Below are positions 37,820 through 47,301 of a stretch of 64,000 nucleotides of DNA, piece after piece. Position 1 is the stretch's first letter, and each line of letters begins with the position of its first letter. The position numbers and the translations under genes are program-made. Source of the DNA: Celeribacter baekdonensis (GTDB lineage Bacteria > Pseudomonadota > Alphaproteobacteria > Rhodobacterales > Rhodobacteraceae); the NCBI RefSeq assembly GCF_003047105.1, contig NZ_CP028475.1, forward strand, positions 682,001 through 746,000. The letters are read 5' to 3'. Below the pieces are notes generated by a model. The model was not told where the DNA came from, searched no databases, and saw only the letters and a list, made by a program, of their open reading frames with translations.

Positions 37820-38794
37820 TCAGGCTTTGGTATGGTTTGGGGGATTTAGCGCTGGGATTTGGGGTCCAAATCGGTCCCGTAATTCGCTTTCCCAAGCGTC
37901 ATACCTGTCCGCGTCGTCGTGAACAGGCGTGTTGCGGCGCAGCGGGGACAGATCAACGCCATATTGGGGTTCGATCTCGGCGCGCCGGTCGATCAAATCG
38001 TTCATCGTCAAACAGGGCAAACCCGCCTGACGCGCTGAATGCAATGTGGTGCAGTGGCTGAGGTAGAACATTTGATAGGCCGTGCGGGGTGTAAGCTGTT
38101 TTGCCAAAGTTCTGCCAAGTGCAATCTGGCGTTCAAAACCCGGTCGCCGCATCAAAAAGGCAAAGAGGGCCACGCGAGATATGGCATTGGGCAAGAGGTC
38201 CAAGACAACCTGACGCGTGGCCTTGGCGGACAGCAATTGGATCAGGGTGCAGGGAAGAAAATACTCATTTTGGGGCCAGCCATAGGAGCGGAACTGGCTG
38301 TGCGGGTCGCGGTAAAGGTAAAACCCACTCCCGTCTGCGCCAAGTGGCATGCCCTGCAAATGTCGACCTGAGCGGCAAAACCCGAAAAAGGCACGTTTTC
38401 CTTGATCGTCTGCGACACGTTTACAGGCCTCCAAATAGGCCAGCGCGCGCGGATTGGGGCGGGTCCGGTAGGGCGTTGAGAGTGTGCTTGATCTGTCGAA
38501 CAGCCTCCAAAGCGGCTTTCCGGTTAAAGGGTCTGTCAGAAGATATGCATCGAAATAGCCCCCGGTCCACGTCGGATGCCGCAGCTCTTGTGTCTGTTTG
38601 GATTGGTTCTGTCGCGCCAGCTTGATCCGTTTGGGTGACCCGCAGGTTTCATGAAATGGCTCGTAAAAGACCAGATAGTCGTCTGAGGAAAGAAAGCACC
38701 GGGCAAGGGCTGTGCTGCCCGTGCGCCACATTGAATGCGCAAAGACGTGGCCTTTGCTGCTGTGAGGTTTGGGGCTCTGAACTGTTTTTTCCAT
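37820..38794 (-). CDS. sulfotransferase-like protein
   Basis: A 324-residue protein with an N-terminal PAPS-loop-like motif (HSMWRTGSTALARCFL, with RTGST at 24-28) and a following YEPFHE segment, as in bacterial sulfotransferases. YLYRDPHSQFRS could be the 3'-phosphate-binding block (RDPxxxxxS). The start at 38794 is chosen from GGGGG 7 bases upstream. It lies 109 bp downstream of guaA. Acceptor unknown. The family call is supported by two motifs only. Confidence 0.75.
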   Translation of the reverse strand: MEKTVQSPKPHSSKGHVFAHSMWRTGSTALARCFLSSDDYLVFYEPFHETCGSPKRIKLARQNQSKQTQELRHPTWTGGYFDAYLLTDPLTGKPLWRLFDRSSTLSTPYRTRPNPRALAYLEACKRVADDQGKRAFFGFCRSGRHLQGMPLGADGSGFYLYRDPHSQFRSYGWPQNEYFLPCTLIQLLSAKATRQVVLDLLPNAISRVALFAFLMRRPGFERQIALGRTLAKQLTPRTAYQMFYLSHCTTLHSARQAGLPCLTMNDLIDRRAEIEPQYGVDLSPLRRNTPVHDDADRYDAWESELRDRFGPQIPALNPPNHTKA

Positions 38795-38903
38795 TGAGAC
38801 CCCCAAACCGATCAACACATGTTGATGTCATACCACAAGGGTGTCGCTCGGCTGTGCGCCCTTTCCTTGGTGCGCCCCTCATGTGCCCCTGTCGTCTGGA
38901 CTG

Positions 38904-40475
38904 TTACTCCAGCTCAATCGTGCCCGGCGGCTTTGAGGTGCAGTCATAAAACACCCGGTTGATGCCTTTGACCTCGTTGATGATCCGGGTCGACGTTTCG
39001 CCCAGGAAATCATGGCTGAACGGGTAGTAATCCGCCGTCATGCCATCGACAGAGGTCACGGCGCGCAAGGCGAGCGCGAAATCATAGGTCCGCCCGTCCC
39101 CCATCACGCCGACGGTGCGCATCGGCAAGATTGCGGCGAAGGCCTGCCAAATCTCGTCATAGAGCCCATGTTTGCGGATCTGGTCGATGTAAACCGCATC
39201 GGCCTTTTGCAGAATCGCCAGTTTTTCGCGGGTGATTTCACCTGGACAGCGGATCGCAAGACCCGGACCAGGGAAGGGGTGGCGACCGATGAAGGAGGCC
39301 GGAAGGCCCAGCTCATGACCCAGCGCGCGGACCTCGTCTTTGAACAAGGCGCGCAGCGGTTCGACCAGTTTCAGCCCCATTTTTTCCGGCAGACCGCCGA
39401 CGTTATGGTGCGATTTGATCGTCACTGAGGGACCGCCCGAGAAGGACACGGATTCGATCACGTCGGGGTAAAGCGTGCCTTGGGCCAGGAATTTCGCATC
39501 CTTGATCTCATTGGCGTATTTCTGGAACACGTCGATGAACAGCTTGCCGATGATCTTGCGCTTGGTTTCAGGGTCCGAGACTCCCTCCAATTCGCCTAAG
39601 AACAGGTCGGACTCATCGGCATGGATCAGTTTGATATTGTAATTGTCGCGGAACATTTTCACGACTTGCTCGGCCTCATTCAGCCGCAACAGCCCGTGAT
39701 CGACGAACACACAGGTCAGTTGCTCGCCAATCGCCTCATGCAACAGAATCGCGGTGACCGAACTGTCAACGCCACCGGACAGGCCGCAAATCACATGATT
39801 GTCGCCCACCTGTTCACGGATTTTCGAAATCATTTCCTCACGATAGGCACCCATGGTCCAATCGCCGGTAAAGCCCGCAAGCCGTACGAAATTCTCATAA
39901 ATCGTTGCGCCGTTCGGCGTGTGATGCACTTCGGGGTGAAACTGCACCGCGTAGAAGTTGCGCTCAAGATCCGCAGTGATCGCGAAAGGTGCGCCGGGGC
40001 TTGTGCCAAAGACCTCAAAGCCGGGGGCAATTTCGGCGACATGGTCGCCATGCGACATCCAGACTTGTTCTTTGCCTGTGCCATCCATGAACCAGCCGTT
40101 CAAAAACTCCGGGCGGGTCTCTGTTGGCGTCACATAGGCGCGGCCAAATTCGGCGGTCGCATGTTCGCCCGCTTCGACCCGGCCGCCCAGGTCATGCATC
40201 ATCACCTGCTGGCCATAGCAAATGCCCAAAATCGGCACGCCCAGATCATAGGCCGCTTTCGGTGGCCGCGGGCTGCCTTCGCGCATCACCGAATCCGGGC
40301 CGCCGGAAAAGATGATCGCTTTCGGCGCAATCTCTTTCAGCAACGTCTCGGTGACGTTTTGATAGGGGTGAATTTCGCAAAAGACATTCAACTCACGCAG
40401 ACGACGCGCAATGAGCTGCGTCACCTGAGAGCCAAAGTCGATGATGAGGAGGCGGTCATGGATCACTTGAGTCAT
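38904..40475 (-). CDS. guaA: GMP synthase (glutamine-hydrolysing)
   Basis: The 523-residue enzyme aminates XMP to GMP. The N-terminal class I glutamine amidotransferase has the nucleophile Cys in GICYGQQ and the His/Glu pair in QFHPEVHHT. The ATP-pyrophosphatase domain carries the P-loop [10 protein letters not shown]. The C-terminal dimerisation domain has the [13 protein letters not shown] and KPPGTIELE endings. Length is standard. guaB (5493-6941) supplies its substrate. No guanine or other riboswitch is evident in the 223-bp gap upstream (40476-40698), in which I see no gene. Confidence 0.98.
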   Translation of the reverse strand: MTQVIHDRLLIIDFGSQVTQLIARRLRELNVFCEIHPYQNVTETLLKEIAPKAIIFSGGPDSVMREGSPRPPKAAYDLGVPILGICYGQQVMMHDLGGRVEAGEHATAEFGRAYVTPTETRPEFLNGWFMDGTGKEQVWMSHGDHVAEIAPGFEVFGTSPGAPFAITADLERNFYAVQFHPEVHHTPNGATIYENFVRLAGFTGDWTMGAYREEMISKIREQVGDNHVICGLSGGVDSSVTAILLHEAIGEQLTCVFVDHGLLRLNEAEQVVKMFRDNYNIKLIHADESDLFLGELEGVSDPETKRKIIGKLFIDVFQKYANEIKDAKFLAQGTLYPDVIESVSFSGGPSVTIKSHHNVGGLPEKMGLKLVEPLRALFKDEVRALGHELGLPASFIGRHPFPGPGLAIRCPGEITREKLAILQKADAVYIDQIRKHGLYDEIWQAFAAILPMRTVGVMGDGRTYDFALALRAVTSVDGMTADYYPFSHDFLGETSTRIINEVKGINRVFYDCTSKPPGTIELE

Positions 40476-40698
40476 GACATGCCTTTACCCGTAGGCCTGC
40501 CTCTGTGGCAAGATGGATTCCCGCCATATGTGCCCAATAAGCGGCCAATGAATGCGGATTTTTCTGGTCGCAGGGGTTCGCTTTGGCGTGTGGACGCTTT
40601 TGCACAAAAGAACCCCCCGTTTCGGCCCCTCTCGATCTTAAAACAGAGACGGCGGAAATGGGGGGTGTTGGCGCCCGGGCGGGGTGCTCAAATCAGGT

Positions 40699-40992
40699 TC
40701 AGGCGGCGGTTTGTTCGCGTGGCAAAAGGCGGGCCTCACCCATCAACGCAATCAACACTTCGACATGGCGCGTCACATTATAGGCCGCATCGCCTGAGCG
40801 GCGGGTTTCTTCGATCTTGGCTTCTTCTTCGATCAAAGAGGACACGGCGCGTGCGGGCGAGGGCGCATTGGCCGTGCGCATGACCCGTTTGAGGTCGCGG
40901 TTGCGGTTGTAATCATTGAGACCAAAGCGGGCGGCGCGGATCAAAAGGCGTGGGCGGCGCAGGGTATTGAGCAGGGTTGTGACATCATTCAT
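40699..40992 (-). CDS. DUF6477 family protein
   Basis: A 97-residue protein typical of Rhodobacteraceae, with TLLNTLRRPRLLIRAARFG at the N-terminus and YNVTRHVEVLIALMGEARLL at the C-terminus. It is probably soluble, basic and helical. The gene pairs with a DUF6456 gene: here they are divergent across a 357-bp region with repeated GGAAAC motifs. The ATG at 40992 gives the family N-terminus. Function unknown. Confidence 0.85.
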   Translation of the reverse strand: MNDVTTLLNTLRRPRLLIRAARFGLNDYNRNRDLKRVMRTANAPSPARAVSSLIEEEAKIEETRRSGDAAYNVTRHVEVLIALMGEARLLPREQTAA

Positions 40993-41349
40993 GGTCTTGG
41001 TCTCCTGTTGCATGAGTGCCCGCGTTTTTGAGGGATGTCTGTGTTGGACATGTGGCCCCGTCATCGCGGTTCTTCATCACTTTTGCACAACCTAAGCGTG
41101 TGTTGCGCATTGTTTCCAAATTGCGAACGGTCCTTTGCGGGCTTGTTTATAAATTGGAAACGATAATGACCAAACGGGAAACAATTAACGTTTAGGTAAC
41201 CAATGCAACTCATGGTTGTGGATAGATTCGGGGGAAATCGGCGGGATAACCTGTGTAAAACACATGTATATCCTGTGGGTTGGTGAAGGCTCTCGATTTC
41301 AACTGTGTCTAAAATGGAAACAATTCTGAAGAGTGAACTTGGGGGAACG
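40993..41349. promoter_or_regulatory. 357-bp divergent regulatory region with four GGAAAC(A/G)AT motifs and a CtrA-like box
   Basis: The motif GGAAAC[AG]AT occurs at 41156-41164, 41177-41185 and 41316-41324, and in reverse at 41109-41117. GTTTCCAA (41112-41119) and TTGGAAAC (41154-41161) form an 8-bp inverted repeat. At 41185-41199, TTAA-N7-GTAA is one mismatch from the CtrA site TTAA-N7-TTAA. The region is AT-rich, has no convincing gene, and separates the DUF6477 and DUF6456 genes. The motifs look like operators, but no protein is known to bind them. Confidence 0.5.
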
Positions 41350-42522
41350 ATGTTGGAACACGGGAAGTATTTATCTGTACGGGGGCAGGCCCTGCCAAAT
41401 TGGGTGCCGCAGGAGGCACAAAGATATTTGGCACATACGGAAGCGGGCGACACCATTCGCGAATTGGCCCGAAAGGGGGGCTGTGCACCCTCAACCGTGA
41501 TGCGTCAGGTGCGTAAAGTTGAACAAAAACGCGATGACCCGTTGATTGACGAAGCTCTGACCACTCTCAGCCGCCTCACCCCAAAAGACACGCATGACAC
41601 AGCCCCGTTTCAAGACGCAGGTTGCCCTAAGCCCCCAGCGAAGGACATGGACACAATGACAGACCAAACGCCGTTCGATCACGCCGATGGGCAGACCCCA
41701 CCAGATGATGCCACCATTGCCCGCGAAGCGCGGCGCATTTTGCGTCGTTTGTCTGAGCCGGGCGCTTGTCTGGCCGTGGCGAAGGATATGGAAAAGGCCG
41801 TGGTGGTGCGCGATCTGCCGGATGGGCGCACCACACGTACCGCCGTTTTGGATCGCCCCATCGCACAGGCGATGGCGCTCAAAGATTGGATCACGGCGCA
41901 GGCCAAGGGCAAAATCACCCGCTACACCATTACGGCCGCAGGCCGCGCCGCGTTGCGCCGGTTTTTGGCCGAAGATGAGAGTGCGCGGGCCGGCTTTGCC
42001 GAGGCTCCGATGAAATTTGGCGATCAGCACCGCGATTGGGCGTTTCGCGATGAGCCGACCCTCTCTGAGGATAAGCCCAAACGCATCCGTTACAACGCCG
42101 CCGAAAGCCCGGTGATGGTCCTCTCGCGGCGGCGCGACAAAGGCGGCGAAGCGTTTTTGCCGCCCGATCTGGTGGCTGCGGCTGAACGGTTGCGCGAGGA
42201 TTTTGAGCTTGCGCAAATGGGGCCGCGTGTGGCGCAAAATTGGGATCGCTTTCTCACCGGCGGCGGGCGCGGTGAGTTTTCCGGCGATGCCAAAGGCTTT
42301 GGCCCCGAAGCCGCCAAGGCGCGCGTGGCTGCGGCTTTGGCCGATCTTGGGCCGGGGCTTGGCGATGTGGCGTTGCGGTGCTGTTGCTATCTGGAAGGCA
42401 TGGAGCAGGCGGAAAAGCGCATGGGGTGGTCAGCGCGTTCTGGCAAAATCGTCCTGCGCATCGCACTACAGCGGCTCAAAGCGCATTACGATCAGGCCGG
42501 ATATTCGAATCTTATTGGGTGA
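41350..42522 (+). CDS. DUF6456 domain-containing protein with helix-turn-helix
   Basis: A 390-residue protein of the alphaproteobacterial DUF6456 family. The N-terminal part has a putative HTH (DTIRELARKGGCAPSTVMRQ). A low-complexity linker follows, then a middle segment KGKITRYTITAAGRAALRRF. The C-terminal DUF6456 region is at RIRYNAAESPVMVLSRRRD through LRIALQRLKAHY. DNA binding is therefore plausible. The ATG at 41350 gives the family N-terminus and has GGGGGA just upstream; a GTG at 41305 is possible. The divergent DUF6477 gene is its usual neighbour. A large tandem repeat with hairpins begins 3 bases after the stop. Confidence 0.85.
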   Translation: MLEHGKYLSVRGQALPNWVPQEAQRYLAHTEAGDTIRELARKGGCAPSTVMRQVRKVEQKRDDPLIDEALTTLSRLTPKDTHDTAPFQDAGCPKPPAKDMDTMTDQTPFDHADGQTPPDDATIAREARRILRRLSEPGACLAVAKDMEKAVVVRDLPDGRTTRTAVLDRPIAQAMALKDWITAQAKGKITRYTITAAGRAALRRFLAEDESARAGFAEAPMKFGDQHRDWAFRDEPTLSEDKPKRIRYNAAESPVMVLSRRRDKGGEAFLPPDLVAAAERLREDFELAQMGPRVAQNWDRFLTGGGRGEFSGDAKGFGPEAAKARVAAALADLGPGLGDVALRCCCYLEGMEQAEKRMGWSARSGKIVLRIALQRLKAHYDQAGYSNLIG

Positions 42523-42524
42523 TT

Positions 42525-42720
42525 GGCGTTAAAAATCGCTCCAGTGGAGCGATTTAGCCAATCACGCGAAAACACTCCTGTTTTCGCCGGGGCGTTAAAA
42601 ATCGCTCCAGTGGAGCGATTTAGCCAATCACGCGAAAACACTCCTGTTTTCGCCGGGGCGTTAAAAAACGCTCCAGTGGAGCGATTTAGCCAATCACGCG
42701 AAGCCCCCAGTTTTCGCCGG
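42525..42720. repeat. three 66-bp tandem repeats, each with two perfect hairpins
   Basis: Units run 42525-42590, 42591-42656 and 42657-42720 (the last is 2 bp shorter). Each contains AAATCGCTCC-AGT-GGAGCGATTT (10-bp stem; the last unit has a one-base change) and GCGAAAACA-CTCC-TGTTTTCGC (9-bp stem, degraded in the last unit). In the first unit an outer TGATTGGC/GCCAATCA pair lengthens the first stem. The frame through the repeat is open as a 22-residue periodic peptide, which is a consequence of 66 being divisible by 3. It lies between convergent genes and probably acts in termination or is a selfish or recombination-prone element. Confidence 0.92.
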
Positions 42721-42735
42721 GGCGCTCTGTCTGAC

Positions 42736-42768
42736 GAAACGCGCCACTGGCGCGTTTCCTTTGTTTTT
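42736..42768 (+). terminator. hairpin terminator after the 66-bp repeats
   Basis: GAAACGCGCC and GGCGCGTTTC form a perfect 10-bp stem with a 3-base loop, followed by CTTTGTTTTT. Stem and loop lengths are the same as in the first hairpin of each repeat unit. Confidence 0.8.
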
Positions 42769-42775
42769 CAGGCCA

Positions 42776-43162
42776 TTAGGCCGCAGGTGTAGAATCTACA
42801 CTGGCCGCAAAGGCCCGCGCCTCGGCGCGCTGGTCAGGGCCAAACATCTTGATTTCGATTTTTGGAAACAGCGGCTGTATCATCCCAACCCAAGTTCCGA
42901 CCCAGTTGCGGTCGGTGACGATGGACATATGGTGAAAATCGCTCCAGCGACGGATCAAGGAGACTTCATAGCGAACATCTTCGATCAGAGCGCCAGCGGT
43001 GACATCGGTAAACCCAATGAGATCAACCATCAGCCCATAGGGCGCAGGCCGTTCCAACATGGGCGCAAGGGCTGCCTCGGCGGAGACGATGTCCTCTTTG
43101 CTGATTTTGCCCTCAATGGTGAGAGCAAGAGCTTTATCGTTGAGAGTATCTATGTGGATCAT
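42776..43162 (-). CDS. SpoIIAA-like (STAS/SEC14-type) protein
   Basis: A 128-residue soluble protein with the SpoIIAA-like pattern of alternating strands and helices: KALALTIEGKISKEDIVSAE, the strand YGLMVDLIGF, and RWSDFHHMSIVTDRNWVGTW near the C-terminus. The family is widespread in alphaproteobacteria and may bind lipids or other ligands, but its role is not established. AAAGGA precedes the start. It converges on the DUF6456 gene across the repeat array. Confidence 0.83.
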   Translation of the reverse strand: MIHIDTLNDKALALTIEGKISKEDIVSAEAALAPMLERPAPYGLMVDLIGFTDVTAGALIEDVRYEVSLIRRWSDFHHMSIVTDRNWVGTWVGMIQPLFPKIEIKMFGPDQRAEARAFAASVDSTPAA

Positions 43163-43222
43163 GGTGCTGTCCTTTTCTGGTCAGTCTGTCCTGTTCACCC
43201 CTTTTAGATGGGCATTTTTCAA

Positions 43223-43254
43223 CAAAAATAAAGAGCCGGACTCTGTCCGACCCT
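43223..43254 (-). terminator. Rho-independent terminator of katA
   Basis: A 10-bp stem (AGAGCCGGAC with GTCCGACCCT, two G-U pairs on the minus strand) and a 3-base loop are followed by TTATTTTT on the minus strand, 31 bases after the katA stop. Confidence 0.7.
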
Positions 43255-43285
43255 TTCAAGTTTTATGTCAGGCCTGTGAGGCCGT

Positions 43286-44737
43286 TCAGGCGTCAAGCTT
43301 GGCCAATTCCGAGCGAACTCCGGCCTCATAGTCCGGGTGCACCCGGCCCAAAACCGCCAGCCAACGGTCCCGCACAGAAGGTGAGCACGGCGCCATCGCA
43401 CCTGCCATATTGGCATGCAGGCGAGCGCGTTCTTCCATCCCCATCACCGCGGCGTAAAGTGCGCGGGGCTGGACGTAATCGGCATCCGCATCCTCTTGGA
43501 CATATTTATCCGCGTCGCCTGAGATCTTCAGCGGCGGCTCGGCCACGCTCATATCCGGCTTGGCGCTCTCGGCATATTGGTTTGGTTCGTAATAGGCATC
43601 ACTATGTCCGGTGTTCGGCCCCATGAAATTCATCGCGCCGTCTTTGTGGTAGTGATGCACCGGGCATTTGGGCGCATTGGCGGGCAGGGCCTCGTAATGG
43701 GTGCCAAGGCGATACCGGTGTGCGTCGGCATATGCAAAGACGCGGGCTTGCAACATTTTATCGGGGCTAAAGCCGATGCCTGGCACTTTGTTCGAGGGGG
43801 AATAGGCCGCGTTTTCAACCATTTGAAAGTAGTTGTCGGGGTTTTTGTTGAACTCCAACATACCCACGGGGATCAACGGGAATTGATCATGCGGCCAGAC
43901 TTTGGTCAGATCGAACGGATTGAACGCCACCGTTTCGGCCTGTGCCTCGGGCATCACCTGAATGTTGAGTTCCCATTTCGGAAAATTTCCGGCCTCGATC
44001 GCGGCAAACAGATCCTCTTGGTAGCTCTCGCGGGTCTTGCCAATCAGGGTTTCGGCCTCTTCAGAACTGTGGTTTTTGATCCCCTGCTGGTTGCGGAAAT
44101 GGAATTTGACCCAGACCCGTTCGCCCGCTTTGTTCCACATCGAATAGGTGTGTGAGCCGTAGCCGTGCATATGCATCGGGTTCACCGGGATGCCGCGATC
44201 GGACATCAGGATGGTGACTTGGTGCACGGATTCAGGCTGCGCCGCCCAGAAATCAAACATCGCCTCAGGAGAGCGCAGATTGGTTTTCGGGTGGCGTTTT
44301 TGGGTGCGGATAAAGTCGGGGAATTTGAACCCGTCGCGGATGAAAAACACCGGGGTGTTGTTGCCGACCACGTCCCAATTGCCCTCATCGGTGTAGAATT
44401 TCACCGAGAACCCGCGCACATCGCGCTCGGCATCCGCCGCGCCCAATTCGCCCGCCACGGTGGACCAGCGCGAAAGGATGTCACAGGTGTTTCCGACCTT
44501 CGAGAAAATATCGGCGCATGTGTATTGCGTGATGTCATGGGTGACGGTGAAAGTGCCCTGGGCACCCCAACCTTTGGCATGGACCACACGCTCGGGGATG
44601 CGTTCGCGGTTTTGATGGGCCAGTTTTTCGATCAACTGGTAATCGTCAAGCATCACCGGCCCGCGCGGACCTGCGGTTTTGGATGTATCATTGTGGGACA
44701 CCGGCGCGCCGGCGGAGGTGGTTAAACGGGTGGTCAT
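43286..44737 (-). CDS. katA: catalase, monofunctional heme type
   Basis: A 483-residue small-subunit heme catalase that splits hydrogen peroxide to water and oxygen. The distal His53 is in [12 protein letters not shown], Asn126 in VVGNNTPVF, and the proximal heme ligand Tyr336 in [15 protein letters not shown]. Phe-rich and NADPH-site regions are conserved. The ATG at 44737 has AGGAAGAG upstream. It is divergent from oxyR across 116 bp, the classical arrangement in which OxyR activates katA under peroxide stress. Confidence 0.97.
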   Translation of the reverse strand: MTTRLTTSAGAPVSHNDTSKTAGPRGPVMLDDYQLIEKLAHQNRERIPERVVHAKGWGAQGTFTVTHDITQYTCADIFSKVGNTCDILSRWSTVAGELGAADAERDVRGFSVKFYTDEGNWDVVGNNTPVFFIRDGFKFPDFIRTQKRHPKTNLRSPEAMFDFWAAQPESVHQVTILMSDRGIPVNPMHMHGYGSHTYSMWNKAGERVWVKFHFRNQQGIKNHSSEEAETLIGKTRESYQEDLFAAIEAGNFPKWELNIQVMPEAQAETVAFNPFDLTKVWPHDQFPLIPVGMLEFNKNPDNYFQMVENAAYSPSNKVPGIGFSPDKMLQARVFAYADAHRYRLGTHYEALPANAPKCPVHHYHKDGAMNFMGPNTGHSDAYYEPNQYAESAKPDMSVAEPPLKISGDADKYVQEDADADYVQPRALYAAVMGMEERARLHANMAGAMAPCSPSVRDRWLAVLGRVHPDYEAGVRSELAKLDA

Positions 44738-44853
44738 GTCTGTCTCTTCCTGAATGTGGGTCTGCATCTTGCGGAGAGTGTGTCACCGGGCGTAAATTAA
44801 ATGAAATTGTACTTTATGTAGTTTGGTATTAGTTAAAATTATGGAGGCCTGCC
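44738..44853. promoter_or_regulatory. katA-oxyR divergent promoter region
   Basis: This 116-bp spacer holds a very AT-rich block (about 44792-44843) between the two start codons. OxyR is expected to bind here to activate katA and repress its own gene. An exact ATAG-type OxyR tetrad cannot be aligned by eye. GGAGG at 44842 is the oxyR ribosome binding site. Confidence 0.6.
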
Positions 44854-45780
44854 ATGTTGACGCTTAGACAAATGACCTATTTCACCGCCTTGGCCGACAC
44901 GCGCAGTTTTTCCGCTGCGGCCGAGCGTGTGCATGTCACGCAACCCGCTTTGTCCCAGCAAATCAAAGAGATGGAATTGAATCTGGGCGCGCAATTGGTC
45001 GAGCGGCTGCCGCGCGACATTCGTTTGACGCGGGAAGGGCAAGTGGTGTTGGAACGGGCCCATAAGATTTTGGCGATGACCCGCGATCTGGAAGCCGAGA
45101 TTCGCCAATCCAAAGGGCTGAGCGGGCGGTTGAGCCTTGGGGTGATCCCAACGATTGCGCCCTATCTGTTGCCGCGCGCCCTGACCCGGATCAAAGCCGC
45201 AGCGCTTGATCTCGATCTGCGGGTGCGCGAGGCCCAGACCGCCGATCTTTTGACGGCGGTGATCAACGGCCGGTTGGACGCGGCGGTGATCGCGCTGCCC
45301 TATGATGTGACTGGGCTGTTGGCGGAGCCGCTGTTTACGGATTGTTTCCTGTTGGCGGGTTCAAAATCCCGGATTGAGGCGCTCAGCGCGGCGATTGCGC
45401 CGCCGCGCCCCACCGATCTGCCGCCCGATGCGCTTTTGCTGTTGGACGAGGGCCATTGTTTGGCCGATCAGGCTTTGGATGTCTGCGGCCTGACCCGTTC
45501 GCGTCAAACCGTTGATTTGGGCGCGTCTTCTTTGTCAACGCTGTGTGGCTTGGTGGCACAGGGGTTTGGCCTGACCTTTGTGCCCGAAATCGCCCTGTGT
45601 TCCGAACAGGCGGCCAGCCCCGATATGACAGTCTTGCGCTTTCCCGACCCACAGCCGCAACGCACCATCGCTTTGGTACGGCGGCATTCGACGGAGGCCA
45701 AAACATGGTTCACCGATTTGGCCGCGCTTCTCTCAGAGGCGGGCAGTGAGGTGATGGAGGAGGCGCGCAGGCGCGGTTAA
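44854..45780 (+). CDS. oxyR: hydrogen peroxide-sensing LysR-type regulator OxyR
   Basis: A 308-residue LysR-type regulator. The N-terminal HTH is SFSAAAERVHVTQPALSQQI. The redox pair is Cys202 (DEGHCLADQAL) and Cys211, which match Cys199 and Cys208 of E. coli OxyR in spacing and context. This makes OxyR, and not a general LysR protein, the best call. It is divergent from katA. Its stop overlaps the convergent DUF4453 gene by 4 bases. Confidence 0.95.
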   Translation: MLTLRQMTYFTALADTRSFSAAAERVHVTQPALSQQIKEMELNLGAQLVERLPRDIRLTREGQVVLERAHKILAMTRDLEAEIRQSKGLSGRLSLGVIPTIAPYLLPRALTRIKAAALDLDLRVREAQTADLLTAVINGRLDAAVIALPYDVTGLLAEPLFTDCFLLAGSKSRIEALSAAIAPPRPTDLPPDALLLLDEGHCLADQALDVCGLTRSRQTVDLGASSLSTLCGLVAQGFGLTFVPEIALCSEQAASPDMTVLRFPDPQPQRTIALVRRHSTEAKTWFTDLAALLSEAGSEVMEEARRRG

Positions 45781-46361
45781 CCGGCCGCCGCCAGACATTG
45801 TATGCCGCTGTTTGGGTCAAACATCGCCCAGCCCGCCGCCGTGACGCGCTCAGAGTGCGGGGCTGTGACGATGATATAGGTCCACGCGCCGATGTCAGTG
45901 TGCCGCGTGCGATACCAATCGCCGGGCTCAAGCGCACTGATGACACCGCTGTTCGACTCCGGTCCGGCCAAAAGCGACACCCCATTTCCGGTATAGCCCA
46001 TACAGAGGAAGCCCTCTCCCTCTTCAAAAAGGCTCGGCTGCTCCACCAAAATCCTGCGGAACTGGATGTCATCAAGGGCGAGATAGGTGCTTTGCGTGTT
46101 GAGTTTACAGCCCTGATACTGTTCGATTTCCCGCAGTTCCGCCACGCGTTCTGCGTCCCAGGATGTCAGCGACACGTTTTTGCCAATGCAATCGGAATTG
46201 TCAAAATAGGTCTGGCCCAATGGTGTGCCAAAGCAATAGCCAGACCGGTCCATGATCCAATTTCGACTATACCACAGGTCCTCACAGGTCCCGGCATGGG
46301 CAGGGCCAGCGGGCAGGGCGAAGGGGAGAAATGTGAGACAGATCAACAGTAAGGCGCGCAT
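45777..46361 (-). CDS. DUF4453 domain-containing exported protein
   Basis: A 194-residue protein with a signal peptide (LLLICLTFLPFALPAGPAHAG). The N-terminal Cys-containing domain (CEDLWYSRNWIMDRSGYCFG, then FDNSDC) is typical of DUF4453. A second part (YRTRHTDIGAWTYIIVTAP) resembles an SH3-like module. Paired cysteines suggest disulfides in the periplasm. GGAG precedes the ATG at 46361. Function unknown. The 3' ends of this gene and oxyR overlap by 4 bp. Confidence 0.82.
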   Translation of the reverse strand: MRALLLICLTFLPFALPAGPAHAGTCEDLWYSRNWIMDRSGYCFGTPLGQTYFDNSDCIGKNVSLTSWDAERVAELREIEQYQGCKLNTQSTYLALDDIQFRRILVEQPSLFEEGEGFLCMGYTGNGVSLLAGPESNSGVISALEPGDWYRTRHTDIGAWTYIIVTAPHSERVTAAGWAMFDPNSGIQCLAAAG

Positions 46362-46508
46362 ATGAGCTCCGTAAATCAGTATTCGGCTGAACCTTAAGGT
46401 CATTTTCTAAACAACTGGTATTCAAATCTACAAATTGAAATCAGCTATGCGCCTCGCGAAGTCCCGTTATGCAGGCGTTCCGGTGGGTGTTCCCATGCTG
46501 CACATGCA

Positions 46509-46541
46509 AAAGGCCCGCAGGAGGCTGTCCCACGGGCCTTT
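46509..46541 (-). terminator. Rho-independent terminator of the peroxiredoxin gene
   Basis: AAAGGCCCG pairs with CGGGCCTTT around a 15-base loop; on the minus strand it ends in TTTT, about 20 bases after the peroxiredoxin stop. Confidence 0.7.
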
Positions 46542-46561
46542 CCAAGAGCTGTTCGACGGTC

Positions 46562-47110
46562 TTATGCGACGGCTTCGGCTTTTGCCTCTTTGAGGTAGGA
46601 CAGCACGGTTTCGGGCGAGGAGACGCCATAGGGGTCTTCGCCGTGGTTGTCGCACAGGCCCGGCTCTTCGAACCAGGCTTCGATCATGCCGTCGTTGACG
46701 ACAGCGGCATAGCGCCAGGAACGCAGGCCAAAGCCCAGGTTGTCTTTGCGCACCAACATGCCCATGCGGCGGGTGAATTCGCCGGAGCCATCAGGGATGA
46801 CTTTGACATTTTTAAGCTCTTGAGATTGCGCCCATTTGTTCATGACAAAGCTGTCATTGACGGACATGCAATAGATCTCGTCGATGCCTTCGGCTTGGAA
46901 ATCGGCAAAGCCATTCTCAAAGCCCGGCAATTGGTAGGTTGAGCAGGTCGGGGTGAAGGCGCCCGGCAGGGAGAACAACACAACGCGTTTGCCAGCAAAG
47001 TAATCGGCGGTGGTTTTGTCTTCCCATTTGAACGGGTTGTCGCCGCCAATGCTGTCGTCACGCACGCGGGTGTGGAAGGTCACTTCGGGCAGTTTATATC
47101 CGGCTTTCAT
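46562..47110 (-). CDS. peroxiredoxin, Prx5/AhpE-like type
   Basis: A 182-residue peroxiredoxin with the peroxidatic Cys in LPGAFTPTCSTYQLPGFE, the Prx5-type motif, and the conserved Arg region (GLRSWRYAAVVNDG). It reduces hydrogen peroxide or alkyl peroxides with a thiol or glutaredoxin partner. A further Cys in EPGLCDNHG could be the resolving residue. It lies close to katA and oxyR, as part of an oxidative-stress neighbourhood, but it has its own terminator. Confidence 0.93.
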   Translation of the reverse strand: MKAGYKLPEVTFHTRVRDDSIGGDNPFKWEDKTTADYFAGKRVVLFSLPGAFTPTCSTYQLPGFENGFADFQAEGIDEIYCMSVNDSFVMNKWAQSQELKNVKVIPDGSGEFTRRMGMLVRKDNLGFGLRSWRYAAVVNDGMIEAWFEEPGLCDNHGEDPYGVSSPETVLSYLKEAKAEAVA

Positions 47111-47301
47111 AGCTCAGCTCCTGTTTGGGTGTCCCGGGAGAGCGGGACGCAGACTTCTATCGCAGCCCTTTTAGAGCGATTCTAAAGCGTGCTTCAATGC
47201 AGGCGCGGCGAAAAATGCCGCAGAAGCAAATGGCGTGGTTTTCGCGAGACATTTGCGGGCAGACTGCCTATATCATGGTCCAAACGGAGAAAGGCCCTGC
47301 C

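Noticed and set aside
42523..42792. An 89-codon frame with a 22-residue periodic peptide
   Set aside because: The periodicity is a consequence of the 66-bp DNA repeat being divisible by three. The inverted repeats, and their place between convergent genes, explain the sequence better than a protein does.
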